Shown: positions 1-4,623 of the stretch, piece after piece | Layout of the letters: each line of letters opens with the position of its first letter | Numbering within the stretch: the stretch's first letter is position 1 | Source of the DNA: Christensenella sp. UBA941 | GTDB taxonomy: Bacteria; Bacillota; Clostridia; Christensenellales; UBA941 | NCBI GenBank assembly: GCA_002293365.1 | Contig: DBDD01000055.1 | Coordinates: forward strand, 1 to 5,861 | DNA length: 5,861 nt | Direction of reading: 5' to 3' | The notes under the pieces: model-generated | What the model saw: only the letters and a program-made list of their open reading frames with translations | Database searches by the model: none | Told to the model about the DNA's origin: nothing | Made by a program: the position numbers and the translations under genes

Positions 1-375
1 TACGTAATCTGCGTCGACGCCCGTATGGGGCTTATCCACTCCGAGCGTCTTTCCGTCGGAAACGTCAGCGAAGTCGTCGCCTATCCGCGCTTCGTAGTAG
101 ACGCGGCGCGCAGACAAGCCTCTTACGGCGTTATCGTAGCGCATAACCATCCGTCCGGCAGCTTGAGTCCTTCCGAGGCGGATCTAGAGATAGGCATAAA
201 GATTTCCGACGCGCTCGAAGCTTGCGGAATAGCCTATATGGATCATCTAATAGTTACCAACGAGGGCTACTATAGCATGAAGGCAAATCAGTCGTATCCG
301 TTCCATGCGATATCGGACGATATTTTGCCGGTCGCCGCGGAACGCCGCGCAAGCCCTATAAATAAAAAATCATGA
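1..375 (+). CDS. radC: RadC family JAB/MPN-domain protein (3' part, 5' end outside window)
   Basis: The reading frame is open from base 1 and ends at TGA 373-375, so only the C-terminal 124 residues are present. They begin with the family-typical stretch YVICVDARMGLIHSERLSVG and continue through YPRFVVDAARR to the hallmark AHNHPSG. The JAMM metal-binding pattern H-x-H-x7-S-x2-D is intact (H48, H50, S58, D61 counting from base 1), followed by the usual DHLIV segment. RadC was historically linked to DNA repair, but its molecular role is unsettled; the JAB fold is a metal-dependent hydrolase/isopeptidase fold. An internal ATG at 25 is not the real start, because conserved RadC sequence extends upstream of it. 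The tail after the YYSMK segment is longer and less conserved-looking than I expect for the family. The stop overlaps the next gene's ATG (ATGA), suggesting translational coupling. Family identity is near certain. Confidence 0.95.
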   Translation, partial: YVICVDARMGLIHSERLSVGNVSEVVAYPRFVVDAARRQASYGVIVAHNHPSGSLSPSEADLEIGIKISDALEACGIAYMDHLIVTNEGYYSMKANQSYPFHAISDDILPVAAERRASPINKKS

Positions 376-731
376 GAAGTATATTGCGATCGCTGCGTGT
401 TGGCGACGCAGTCGTAGTCGTTTTGGCGCTCGCTTTGGCGCTTTTGCCGCTGTTTTTCACGCAAGCGGGCGAGCGGCCTATAGCCGTAATAAGCGTAGAC
501 GGCGAAACGATATACCGCGCGCCGCTCTCTGAAAACGCGATGGTACAAGCCGGGAGCAAAAACGCGCTCATGATCCGCGGCGGCGAAATTTCGATGATCG
601 AAGCGCAATGCCCGGATGGGCTTTGTTTGGGCATGCACGCTAAAAAGCCGGGCGAAAGCGTAATATGCCTCCCAAACAGGATCGCCGCGTGGGTAGAAGG
701 CGAAGGAGAGCTCGATGGCGTCTCGTACTGA
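372..731 (+). CDS. NusG domain II-containing small membrane-anchored protein
   Basis: This is a 119-residue protein. A hydrophobic segment at about residues 11-30 (VVVVLALALALLPLFF) looks like an N-terminal anchor or uncleaved signal. The rest matches the stand-alone NusG domain II family: a DGETIYRAPL strand near 43-52, then the cysteine motif CPDGLC (C80, C85) and CLPNR (C99-R103). The family shares a fold with domain II of the transcription factor NusG but lacks the NGN domain, and its extracytoplasmic location argues against a transcription role; its function is not established. The ATG overlaps the radC stop and has no clear Shine-Dalgarno sequence, so translation probably depends on coupling to radC. 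The 3' end overlaps the next gene by 17 bases. A NusG-II gene directly before a Gx-transporter gene is a recurrent pairing in Clostridia, which supports both calls. Confidence 0.88.
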   Translation: MRSILRSLRVGDAVVVVLALALALLPLFFTQAGERPIAVISVDGETIYRAPLSENAMVQAGSKNALMIRGGEISMIEAQCPDGLCLGMHAKKPGESVICLPNRIAAWVEGEGELDGVSY

Positions 732-1236
732 CACAAACGCATCAAAGCTTACGCGTCTAGCGCTGCTCACGGCGCTGGCGCTGACGCTGAACTACCTCGA
801 GGGGCTTATGCCGCCGCTCTTTCCTGGCTTACCCGTTAAGCTCGGCGTTGCAAACGTCGCGGTTTTAATCGCGTTAGAGCTTTTAGGCTATCGCTACGCG
901 GCGCTCCTACAGCTTACGCGCTGTATCCTCGGCCCGCTTATTGGCGGCTCGCCGGTCGGCGCGCTCTATTCGCTTTCCGGCGGAGCGCTAAGCCTTTTGG
1001 CTATGTGCGCCCTGTGCGCCCTCAAGCAAAAGCGCTCCGCCTCCGTTTCGCTCTTTGGCGTCAGCGTCGCCGGAGCGTATTTTCACTCTCTTGGTCAGCT
1101 TCTAATAGGCGTGGCGCTCGCCGGCCCCGCCGCGATGGCCTATTATACGCCTATGGCGCTCTTGTCCGTACCGGCAGGCCTATTCGTAGGATTGCTCGCA
1201 ATACTTGCAATCCGTATCGAAAAAGTGGTATCTTAA
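715..1236 (+). CDS. Gx transporter family / heptaprenyl diphosphate synthase component I-like membrane protein
   Basis: This 173-residue, strongly hydrophobic protein has about five membrane segments (roughly residues 14-32, 44-58, 60-78, 84-103 and 112-166 covering the remainder). Family signatures visible are LALLTALALTLNYLEGLMPP near 15-34, the GLPVKLGVANV block at 38-48, GSPVGALYSLSGG at 78-90, and GVSVAGAYFHSLGQLL at 115-130. These match the Hpre_diP_synt_I / Gx transporter family. Older annotation calls it heptaprenyl diphosphate synthase component I, but the sequence reads as an integral membrane carrier, so the enzymatic name should be treated with caution; the substrate is unknown. 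The start is supported by AAGGAG at 703-708, six bases before the ATG, lying inside the upstream NusG-II gene. Membership of the transport family is clear, function is not. Confidence 0.88.
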   Translation: MASRTDTNASKLTRLALLTALALTLNYLEGLMPPLFPGLPVKLGVANVAVLIALELLGYRYAALLQLTRCILGPLIGGSPVGALYSLSGGALSLLAMCALCALKQKRSASVSLFGVSVAGAYFHSLGQLLIGVALAGPAAMAYYTPMALLSVPAGLFVGLLAILAIRIEKVVS

Positions 1237-1241
1237 AGATT

Positions 1242-2162
1242 ATGAAGTTTCTTCGCGCAACAATCAGTCTACTTTTAGTTTTTCTTCTTAGCGGCTGCGC
1301 AGCAAGCGGCGAAGCGGTTTCCCCCGCGCCGACGAGGACACCCCGGCCTACGCGCGCGCCGCGCCCTACGGAAACGCCCGAACCGACTCCCGAACCGACA
1401 GTACGGCCGGAAAGCCGCTATTACGCGGGGGAGCGCCTTAGCGGCGTCGTTTTGGACGTCTCCAGCCCCGAAGCGGGCACGAAAACGTTCTTGATGCAGT
1501 CGTTTTGGCAGGAAGCGATCTTTGTCGCCGTGAACGAGGCAAATATCGCGGACGACGCAGGCGGCGTCTACGAGCTAAAGCCGGGCGCGCGCGTGGTCGT
1601 ACGCTTCGCGCAAGACGTTTTGGACGTTCCGCCGTACAGCGCCGGGTCGGACGAAGTAAAGATCATCGACTACGTCGACGATTCGGAGCTTAGTAGCGTG
1701 CCGGTCAACATTTGGGCCGTGGAGCCGCCCGGCGATCTTGTCGCTCCTCCGCCCGTACCAAAAGCGCCCGGGGCCGACCCTTACTATATCGTTTTCGAAA
1801 GCATCCTTGAGAGCGACGCGCGGCTATACGAAGGTTTAGAAACGATCGCGGCGGATATTTCGCGAACGTCGAGCGAAAATACGCTGCCGTTCCAGCAGCG
1901 CGCCGAGGCGCTTTGTACCGAAAAGGGCTTCGCGTTTCTCTTCGGCTCCGATCTTGAACTATTCGCTATGGGCGCGATGAACGACGACGGCTTGATCGAC
2001 GGCGGCGCATATATCGTATTGTCCGACGACGGCGAGTCAAGAGGGGCGCTCAAAATAACCGTCCGGCGCATTGTCGGCGATCAAGCGCTTGAAGATGTTT
2101 TTATACTGACCAATACTGGCTCGGAACAGGAGCCGTCGTGGACGCTCTCGCAGGATGTGTAA
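1242..2162 (+). CDS. Uncharacterised lipoprotein with Pro/Thr-rich linker
   Basis: This is a 306-residue protein that I do not recognise. A short basic N-terminus and hydrophobic core (residues 4-16) end in a lipobox LLSGC with the predicted lipidated Cys at 19, so it should be a membrane-attached surface lipoprotein. Residues 28-56 form a Pro/Thr/Arg/Glu-rich spacer. Residues about 60-145 look like a small beta-rich domain (GVVLDVSS, AIFVAVNEANI, GARVVVRF). A second Pro-rich linker lies around 161-180, then a mixed domain from Y181 to the end containing the segments YYIVFESILESDARLYEGL and RALKITVRR-like strands. The ATG is 5 bases after the preceding stop and has no convincing Shine-Dalgarno sequence, so it is probably coupled to the Gx-transporter gene. 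The frame stays open back to 1005, but that part overlaps the Gx gene and would bury the signal peptide. Lipoprotein status is secure, function unknown. Confidence 0.85.
   Translation: MKFLRATISLLLVFLLSGCAASGEAVSPAPTRTPRPTRAPRPTETPEPTPEPTVRPESRYYAGERLSGVVLDVSSPEAGTKTFLMQSFWQEAIFVAVNEANIADDAGGVYELKPGARVVVRFAQDVLDVPPYSAGSDEVKIIDYVDDSELSSVPVNIWAVEPPGDLVAPPPVPKAPGADPYYIVFESILESDARLYEGLETIAADISRTSSENTLPFQQRAEALCTEKGFAFLFGSDLELFAMGAMNDDGLIDGGAYIVLSDDGESRGALKITVRRIVGDQALEDVFILTNTGSEQEPSWTLSQDV
1323..1409 (+). repeat. Coding low-complexity Pro/Thr/Glu/Arg spacer of the lipoprotein
   Basis: This segment encodes lipoprotein residues 28-56, made almost only of Pro, Thr, Arg, Ala and Glu in short PT/PR/PE steps. 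At DNA level, the end of it repeats a 9-12 base unit of the type cgaaccgac. Such stretches usually act as flexible wall-spanning stalks behind the lipidated cysteine in Gram-positive lipoproteins. Confidence 0.75.
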
Positions 2163-2174
2163 AGCCTGCCCGAT

Positions 2175-2179
2175 AGGAG
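2175..2179 (+). promoter_or_regulatory. Ribosome binding site deciding the GTG start of the glycosyltransferase
   Basis: AGGAG lies ten bases before the GTG at 2190-2192 and is the only good Shine-Dalgarno match in the 27-base gap after the lipoprotein stop. It supports GTG 2190 over in-frame downstream starts. I see no promoter or terminator in this gap, so the gene probably shares the upstream transcript. Confidence 0.7.
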
Positions 2180-2189
2180 TACCGATATT

Positions 2190-2996
2190 GTGAAAATCAA
2201 AATCCCCGCTGCCGCCTCGCGCGAAAACATGCTGTATACCGCCGGTTTTATCCTGGTCGCTTGCCTCGCGGCGTTTTTGCATTTCTATAAGCTCGCAGAA
2301 ATACCGTACGGCATACACGTGGACGAGGCGGCGATAGGCTACGACGCGCTTAGTCTGGCGCGCTACGGCGTAACGAGGGATCTTGCCAGCTTCCCCGTAT
2401 ATCTGCGCAATTACGGCGGCGGCCAAAACGCCCTGTACGCCTATCTGGCTGCCGGCTTTATAAGCCTTTTTGGCCCAAGCTTGTTCGTACTGCGTTTGCC
2501 GGCGGTTTTGTTTTCGCTCATAACCATCCTGTGCGGCACGCTGATCATCAAAGAGCGTTTCGGCAAAAAAACGGCGCTGATGGGGGCCGCGCTGCTTACC
2601 ATCATGCCGTATTTTATTATGCACGCCCGCTTCGGCCTCGAATCGCTACTGCTATTGGGCGGCGTAACCGCTTCGCTCTATCTGCTTTTGCGCGCCTTGC
2701 GTACGGGTAAAGCCGCTTGGTTCGCGGCGGCGGGCGCGTGCTTCGGCCTTTCTCTATACGCGTACGCCCTAGGCTATTTCATCCTGCCGCTGTTTTTTCT
2801 GCTTACGCTGCCCTATCTTTTGTATATCAAGCGTATACGCTTGCGTCAGATACTCGTAATGGGCGCGGCGCTGCTGCTTGTCGCGTGGCCGCTAATCGTA
2901 TTCGTCTACATCAATTTCGCCGGGCTTAATACGCTCCAAATCGGGCCATTCACCATCTGCGTCTTGAAGACTTTCGCGGCGGCGAAATCAACCTGA
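2190..2996 (+). CDS. GT39/ArnT-like membrane glycosyltransferase, N-terminal part (frameshifted)
   Basis: This part covers 268 residues from a GTG start with a good ribosome binding site. It belongs to the polyprenyl-phosphate-sugar-dependent, PMT/ArnT-like GT-C superfamily. A first membrane helix lies at about 14-32, followed by a large outer loop with the acidic pair in GIHVDEAAIGYDA (D45, E46), which corresponds to the conserved catalytic Asp/Glu of GT-C enzymes. Then come the segments VYLRNYGGGQNALYAYL and a chain of hydrophobic helices up to about residue 246. The family normally transfers sugars from a lipid-linked donor to a lipid, protein or polymer acceptor on the outer face of the membrane; donor and acceptor here are unknown. 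The homologous-looking sequence runs to IGPFTI (codons ending 2957). The last 13 residues and the TGA at 2994-2996 come from reading out of frame. The real protein continues in another frame (see the 3' part). Confidence 0.85.
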   Translation: MKIKIPAAASRENMLYTAGFILVACLAAFLHFYKLAEIPYGIHVDEAAIGYDALSLARYGVTRDLASFPVYLRNYGGGQNALYAYLAAGFISLFGPSLFVLRLPAVLFSLITILCGTLIIKERFGKKTALMGAALLTIMPYFIMHARFGLESLLLLGGVTASLYLLLRALRTGKAAWFAAAGACFGLSLYAYALGYFILPLFFLLTLPYLLYIKRIRLRQILVMGAALLLVAWPLIVFVYINFAGLNTLQIGPFTICVLKTFAAAKST

Positions 2997-3769
2997 ACAA
3001 TATCGCCGGCAACCTCCAAACGTTCTTTTACAACGCCTTTTTCCGGGATTGGCTCGATTATAACGCGTTTGATTATCATTATACGCTGTATATAATCTCT
3101 ATCCCGTTCGCGCTCTATGGATTGCTGCTTGCGGCTAGAGGCGTCTATAGGTCGCTAAAAAGCCGGGAATTCAGCATAGACGTTCCTATTATTGCGCTTT
3201 TGTTCAGCGTTTTCTGTCTGGCGCTATGCCTTGGCGGAGACAAACCCAACATAAATAAGCTGAACGCCATGTATTTTTGCTGGGCATATCTGGCGGTATA
3301 CGGCATACGCCGCGTGTACGAACTCCTCAAGCGTCCGAAGGTATTCCTCGGCGCTGTGGCGGCGATATACGCGGCAAGCTTTTTATTCTTCGCCAATTAT
3401 TATTTCAACGAGTACCCCAAAGATCTTTATCCTCAAATAATCTTTTATCCCGATATGCGGCCCGCCTATGAAGAGCTGGAGCGCATGGAGCTTGGGGAAA
3501 GACCAATATACTATTTGACGCCCTACGGTCACGTTTATTACGCTCTCGCGTCCCAGGTTTCACCGTTTGAGGCAAACTTTACGGCAGAAGAGTCGCTTGC
3601 CGGCTTAGCTTCTATCGGCAACAACCACTTTTATAATCCGGCGATGCCACAAGCCAACACCGTGTTTGTCGTATGGGACGCCGATGAAGAACTGATCGGC
3701 ATTCTTCAGGATATTGGCTTTACGGGCAAAACCGTAGGCGGATATCTTATCTTTACATATATCCCGTAG
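2957..3769 (+). CDS. GT39/ArnT-like membrane glycosyltransferase, C-terminal part (in a second frame)
   Basis: This is the continuation of the preceding gene in the frame one base back. It is open from just after TAA 2927-2929 to TAG 3767-3769 and contains no ATG, GTG or TTG before TTG 3122, so it has no natural start of its own near the homologous junction. From about 2960 it reads RLEDFRGGEINLNNIAGNL, then an aromatic outer loop (RDWLDYNAFDYHY), a helix (YIISIPFALYGLLLAA), and further hydrophobic segments near 3180-3240, 3265-3310 and 3345-3400. It ends in a soluble C-terminal domain of about 120 residues (IIFYPDMRPAYEELERMEL onward), as is usual in these proteins. Joined to the first part it would give a protein of about 525 residues, a normal length for the family. 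A gene caller would probably start it at TTG 3122. It is either a true one-base deletion (pseudogene) or a sequence error; no slippery heptamer is seen. Confidence 0.8.
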   Translation: MRLEDFRGGEINLNNIAGNLQTFFYNAFFRDWLDYNAFDYHYTLYIISIPFALYGLLLAARGVYRSLKSREFSIDVPIIALLFSVFCLALCLGGDKPNINKLNAMYFCWAYLAVYGIRRVYELLKRPKVFLGAVAAIYAASFLFFANYYFNEYPKDLYPQIIFYPDMRPAYEELERMELGERPIYYLTPYGHVYYALASQVSPFEANFTAEESLAGLASIGNNHFYNPAMPQANTVFVVWDADEELIGILQDIGFTGKTVGGYLIFTYIP

Positions 3770-3776
3770 GTTCCGT

Positions 3777-4427
3777 TCAAAAACTGTTCCAAAACCACCT
3801 GTCGCTTTTTGGGCGCGCTTTCGGCGCATCCATCTTTGGCTCGGGCGGCGGCGCGCTGGCTTCAGGCGCATTAGGCTGCGCGCTTATTTCGGGCGCGCTC
3901 GGCTGTACGCTTGTTTCTTGCGCGCTCGGCTGCGCGCTTGTTTCGGGTGCGCCCGGCGGCTCGATTGCTTCGGGCGCTGGCGGCGCAGCGTCTGCGATTT
4001 CACCCTCTTCCTTCAGCGCTTTAGTCTCGCCCAATAAATCCCGCAGCGTTATGCCGTCTAAATAGTCTGAGATTACCCTATTTAGCCCCTCCCAAACGGG
4101 CAAGGTCTTGCAATAGCTGTTCCTGGGGCATGTATTCGGATCGTTTTCCAGACACGCAACGGGCAGCAGCCCGCCTTCCGTAATGCGGAGAATCTGGCCG
4201 ACCGAATACTCCTGCGGCGCCTTGGCGAGCATATAGCCGCCTTGATAGCCGCGGTTGGTTCTAAGCATGCCCGAGACGTTTAGCAGCGCGACGATCTGTT
4301 CCAGATATTTTTTGGATATTTCCTGCCTGTCGGCAATGTCTTTTAACGGAATAAAGCCTTTATCCGCATGCTCGGCTAAATCAAGCAGCAGCCGGAGCGA
4401 ATACCGGCCCTTTGTCGATACCTTCAC
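3777..4427 (-). CDS. Rrf2/IscR-family transcriptional regulator with Pro/Ala-rich C-terminal tail
   Basis: This is a 216-residue protein with a GTG start (complement of 4425-4427). Residues 1-140 are a complete Rrf2 winged-helix regulator: MKVSTKGRYSLRLLLDLA at the N-terminus, helix-turn-helix around 27-50 with YLEQIVALL (Glu43, the residue equivalent to E. coli IscR Glu43), wing RTNRGYQGGY at 56-65, and a dimer helix ending LRDLLG. Cysteines C92, C100 and C106 sit in the position that binds an Fe-S cluster in IscR-type members, so it may sense iron-sulfur status, redox or nitric oxide. The fourth ligand is not obvious, since there is no His next to C106. Residues about 147-206 are an added Pro/Ala/Glu/Ser tail with nine-residue repeats, and the C-terminus is SDRWFWNSF. 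Most family members stop near 135-165 residues. It is divergent from the fusion protein gene and probably autoregulated. The family call is firm, the ligand is not. Confidence 0.93.
   Translation of the reverse strand: MKVSTKGRYSLRLLLDLAEHADKGFIPLKDIADRQEISKKYLEQIVALLNVSGMLRTNRGYQGGYMLAKAPQEYSVGQILRITEGGLLPVACLENDPNTCPRNSYCKTLPVWEGLNRVISDYLDGITLRDLLGETKALKEEGEIADAAPPAPEAIEPPGAPETSAQPSAQETSVQPSAPEISAQPNAPEASAPPPEPKMDAPKARPKSDRWFWNSF
3837..3944 (-). repeat. 27-bp tandem repeat encoding four nine-residue units in the Rrf2 tail
   Basis: Residues 162-197 of the regulator fall into four consecutive units: ETSAQPSAQ, ETSVQPSAP, EISAQPNAP and EASAPPPEP. The first three are close copies and the fourth has drifted. 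At DNA level this is a 27-base period, built on a ggcgcgctcggctgcgcg-like core on the + strand. Copy number could vary between strains by slippage without breaking the frame. The segment is predicted to be disordered. Confidence 0.85.
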
Positions 4428-4433
4428 AACGCT

Positions 4434-4441
4434 ACCCTCCC
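4434..4441 (-). promoter_or_regulatory. Ribosome binding site deciding the GTG start of the Rrf2 regulator
   Basis: Read on the - strand this is GGGAGGGT, ending six bases before the GTG. It is a strong Shine-Dalgarno match and fixes the GTG as the start. The start also agrees with the MKVSTKGRY N-terminus common in the family. Confidence 0.8.
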
Positions 4442-4453
4442 ATTATTTGTATA

Positions 4454-4470
4454 CCTAAGTATATACTAGG
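4454..4470. promoter_or_regulatory. Palindromic candidate operator for Rrf2 autoregulation
   Basis: The sequence CCTAAGTATATACTAGG contains a perfect 10-base palindrome AGTATATACT (4458-4467), flanked by CCTA at 4454-4457 and TAGG at 4467-4470. It covers the -10 of the rrf2 promoter. Rrf2 regulators such as IscR commonly bind partly palindromic sites of this size in their own promoters, so autoregulation is the simplest reading. That it is bound by this particular protein is inferred. Confidence 0.55.
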
Positions 4471-4486
4471 CAAGCTATGTTTTCAA
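4458..4486 (-). promoter_or_regulatory. Sigma-A-type promoter of the Rrf2 regulator
   Basis: On the - strand a -35 TTGAAA (complement of 4481-4486) and a -10 TATACT (complement of 4458-4463) are separated by exactly 17 bases. Both hexamers are close to consensus. Transcription would start near 4451, giving a leader of about 24 bases that contains the ribosome binding site. The -10 lies inside a palindrome, which fits repression at this promoter. Confidence 0.72.
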
Positions 4487-4492
4487 GAGAGC

Positions 4493-4525
4493 ATTCACTA
4501 AAGCTTCATTCAATCTTCACCCAAT
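4493..4525 (+). promoter_or_regulatory. Three contiguous 11-bp direct repeats, candidate response-regulator (PhoB/OmpR-type) array
   Basis: The units are ATTCACTAAAG (4493-4503), CTTCATTCAAT (4504-4514) and CTTCACCCAAT (4515-4525). They share TTCAYYMAA at identical positions with an exact 11-base period. A weaker fourth unit with TCAC in phase follows at 4526-4536. Head-to-tail 11-bp repeats are the known binding geometry of PhoB/PhoP/OmpR-family winged-helix regulators, and the TTCAY core resembles Gram-positive PhoP boxes. The array lies 7 bases outside the -35 of rrf2 and upstream of a TATAAT with no recognisable -35, so it could serve either gene. No such regulator is encoded in the window; the assignment is inference. 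Confidence 0.5.
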
Positions 4526-4542
4526 TATCACGTTCGAGCCAC

Positions 4543-4548
4543 TATAAT
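4543..4548 (+). promoter_or_regulatory. Candidate activator-dependent -10 (TATAAT) for the fusion protein gene
   Basis: This is a perfect TATAAT. The hexamer 17 bases upstream (4520-4525) is CCCAAT, not a -35, and coincides with the last clear 11-bp repeat. A good -10 with the -35 replaced by a direct-repeat array is the layout of response-regulator-activated promoters. It may be chance in AT-rich DNA. Confidence 0.4.
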
Positions 4549-4549
4549 C

Positions 4550-4589
4550 ATTTTGTATGTTTATGTTATATTTTGTATGCTCATGATAT
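4550..4589 (+). repeat. Two adjacent 20-bp tandem repeats upstream of the fusion protein gene
   Basis: The units at 4550-4569 and 4570-4589 begin with the same ten bases ATTTTGTATG and agree at 17 of 20 positions (differences at unit positions 11, 13 and 17). The period is close to two helical turns, so a protein binding each copy would lie on the same face of the DNA. The second copy runs into the extended -10 at 4584-4592. It may be an operator pair or a local duplication. Confidence 0.75.
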
Positions 4590-4592
4590 AAT
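4584..4592 (+). promoter_or_regulatory. Extended -10 promoter of the fusion protein gene
   Basis: TGATATAAT is a full extended -10 (TGnTATAAT). The region 17 bases upstream (TGTTAT, 4564-4569) is a poor -35, which extended -10 promoters tolerate. The start would be near 4599, leaving a leader of about 25 bases with the ribosome binding site. This is the better constitutive candidate of the two + strand promoters. Confidence 0.55.
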
Positions 4593-4610
4593 TGGGATAA
4601 TTTACAAGAG

Positions 4611-4616
4611 GCAGGA
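4611..4616 (+). promoter_or_regulatory. Ribosome binding site of the fusion protein gene
   Basis: GCAGGA, preceded by AAGAG, ends seven bases before the ATG at 4624. The nearer ATG at 4616-4618 runs into a stop after three codons, so 4624 is the start. Confidence 0.7.
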
Positions 4617-4623
4617 TGGCTGA

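Larger units (their letters stand above)
4428..4623. other. Divergent intergenic region between rrf2 and the fusion protein gene
   Basis: These 196 bases carry no gene. They are clearly more AT-rich than the neighbouring coding DNA and hold, from left to right: the rrf2 ribosome binding site, a palindrome over the rrf2 -10, the rrf2 -35, three 11-bp direct repeats, an isolated TATAAT, a 20-bp tandem duplication, an extended -10 and the ribosome binding site of the fusion protein. No terminator hairpin or structured RNA leader was seen. Confidence 0.8.

Noticed and set aside
288..770. Long minus-strand open frames opposite the NusG-II gene (also 356-745)
   Set aside because: They are antisense to a gene with clear family motifs, have no family features or ribosome binding sites, and arise from the GC bias of the coding strand.
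1005..1241. N-terminal extension of the lipoprotein frame back to 1005
   Set aside because: It overlaps the Gx-transporter gene, is Arg-rich shadow sequence, and would place the signal peptide and lipobox internally. ATG 1242 gives a proper lipoprotein signal.
2037..2624. Minus-strand open frame of 195 codons across the lipoprotein/glycosyltransferase junction
   Set aside because: It covers parts of two genes with recognisable products on the + strand. Its composition (Arg, Gln, Ala) is typical of a shadow frame.
2945..2965. Programmed -1 ribosomal frameshift in the glycosyltransferase
   Set aside because: No slippery heptamer and no obvious downstream stem-loop or pseudoknot is visible, and such regulation is not known for GT39 enzymes. 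A base loss is the simpler explanation.
4493..4589. CRISPR-like array in the intergenic region
   Set aside because: The repeats are 11 and 20 bases long and directly adjacent with no spacers, so they do not have CRISPR form.
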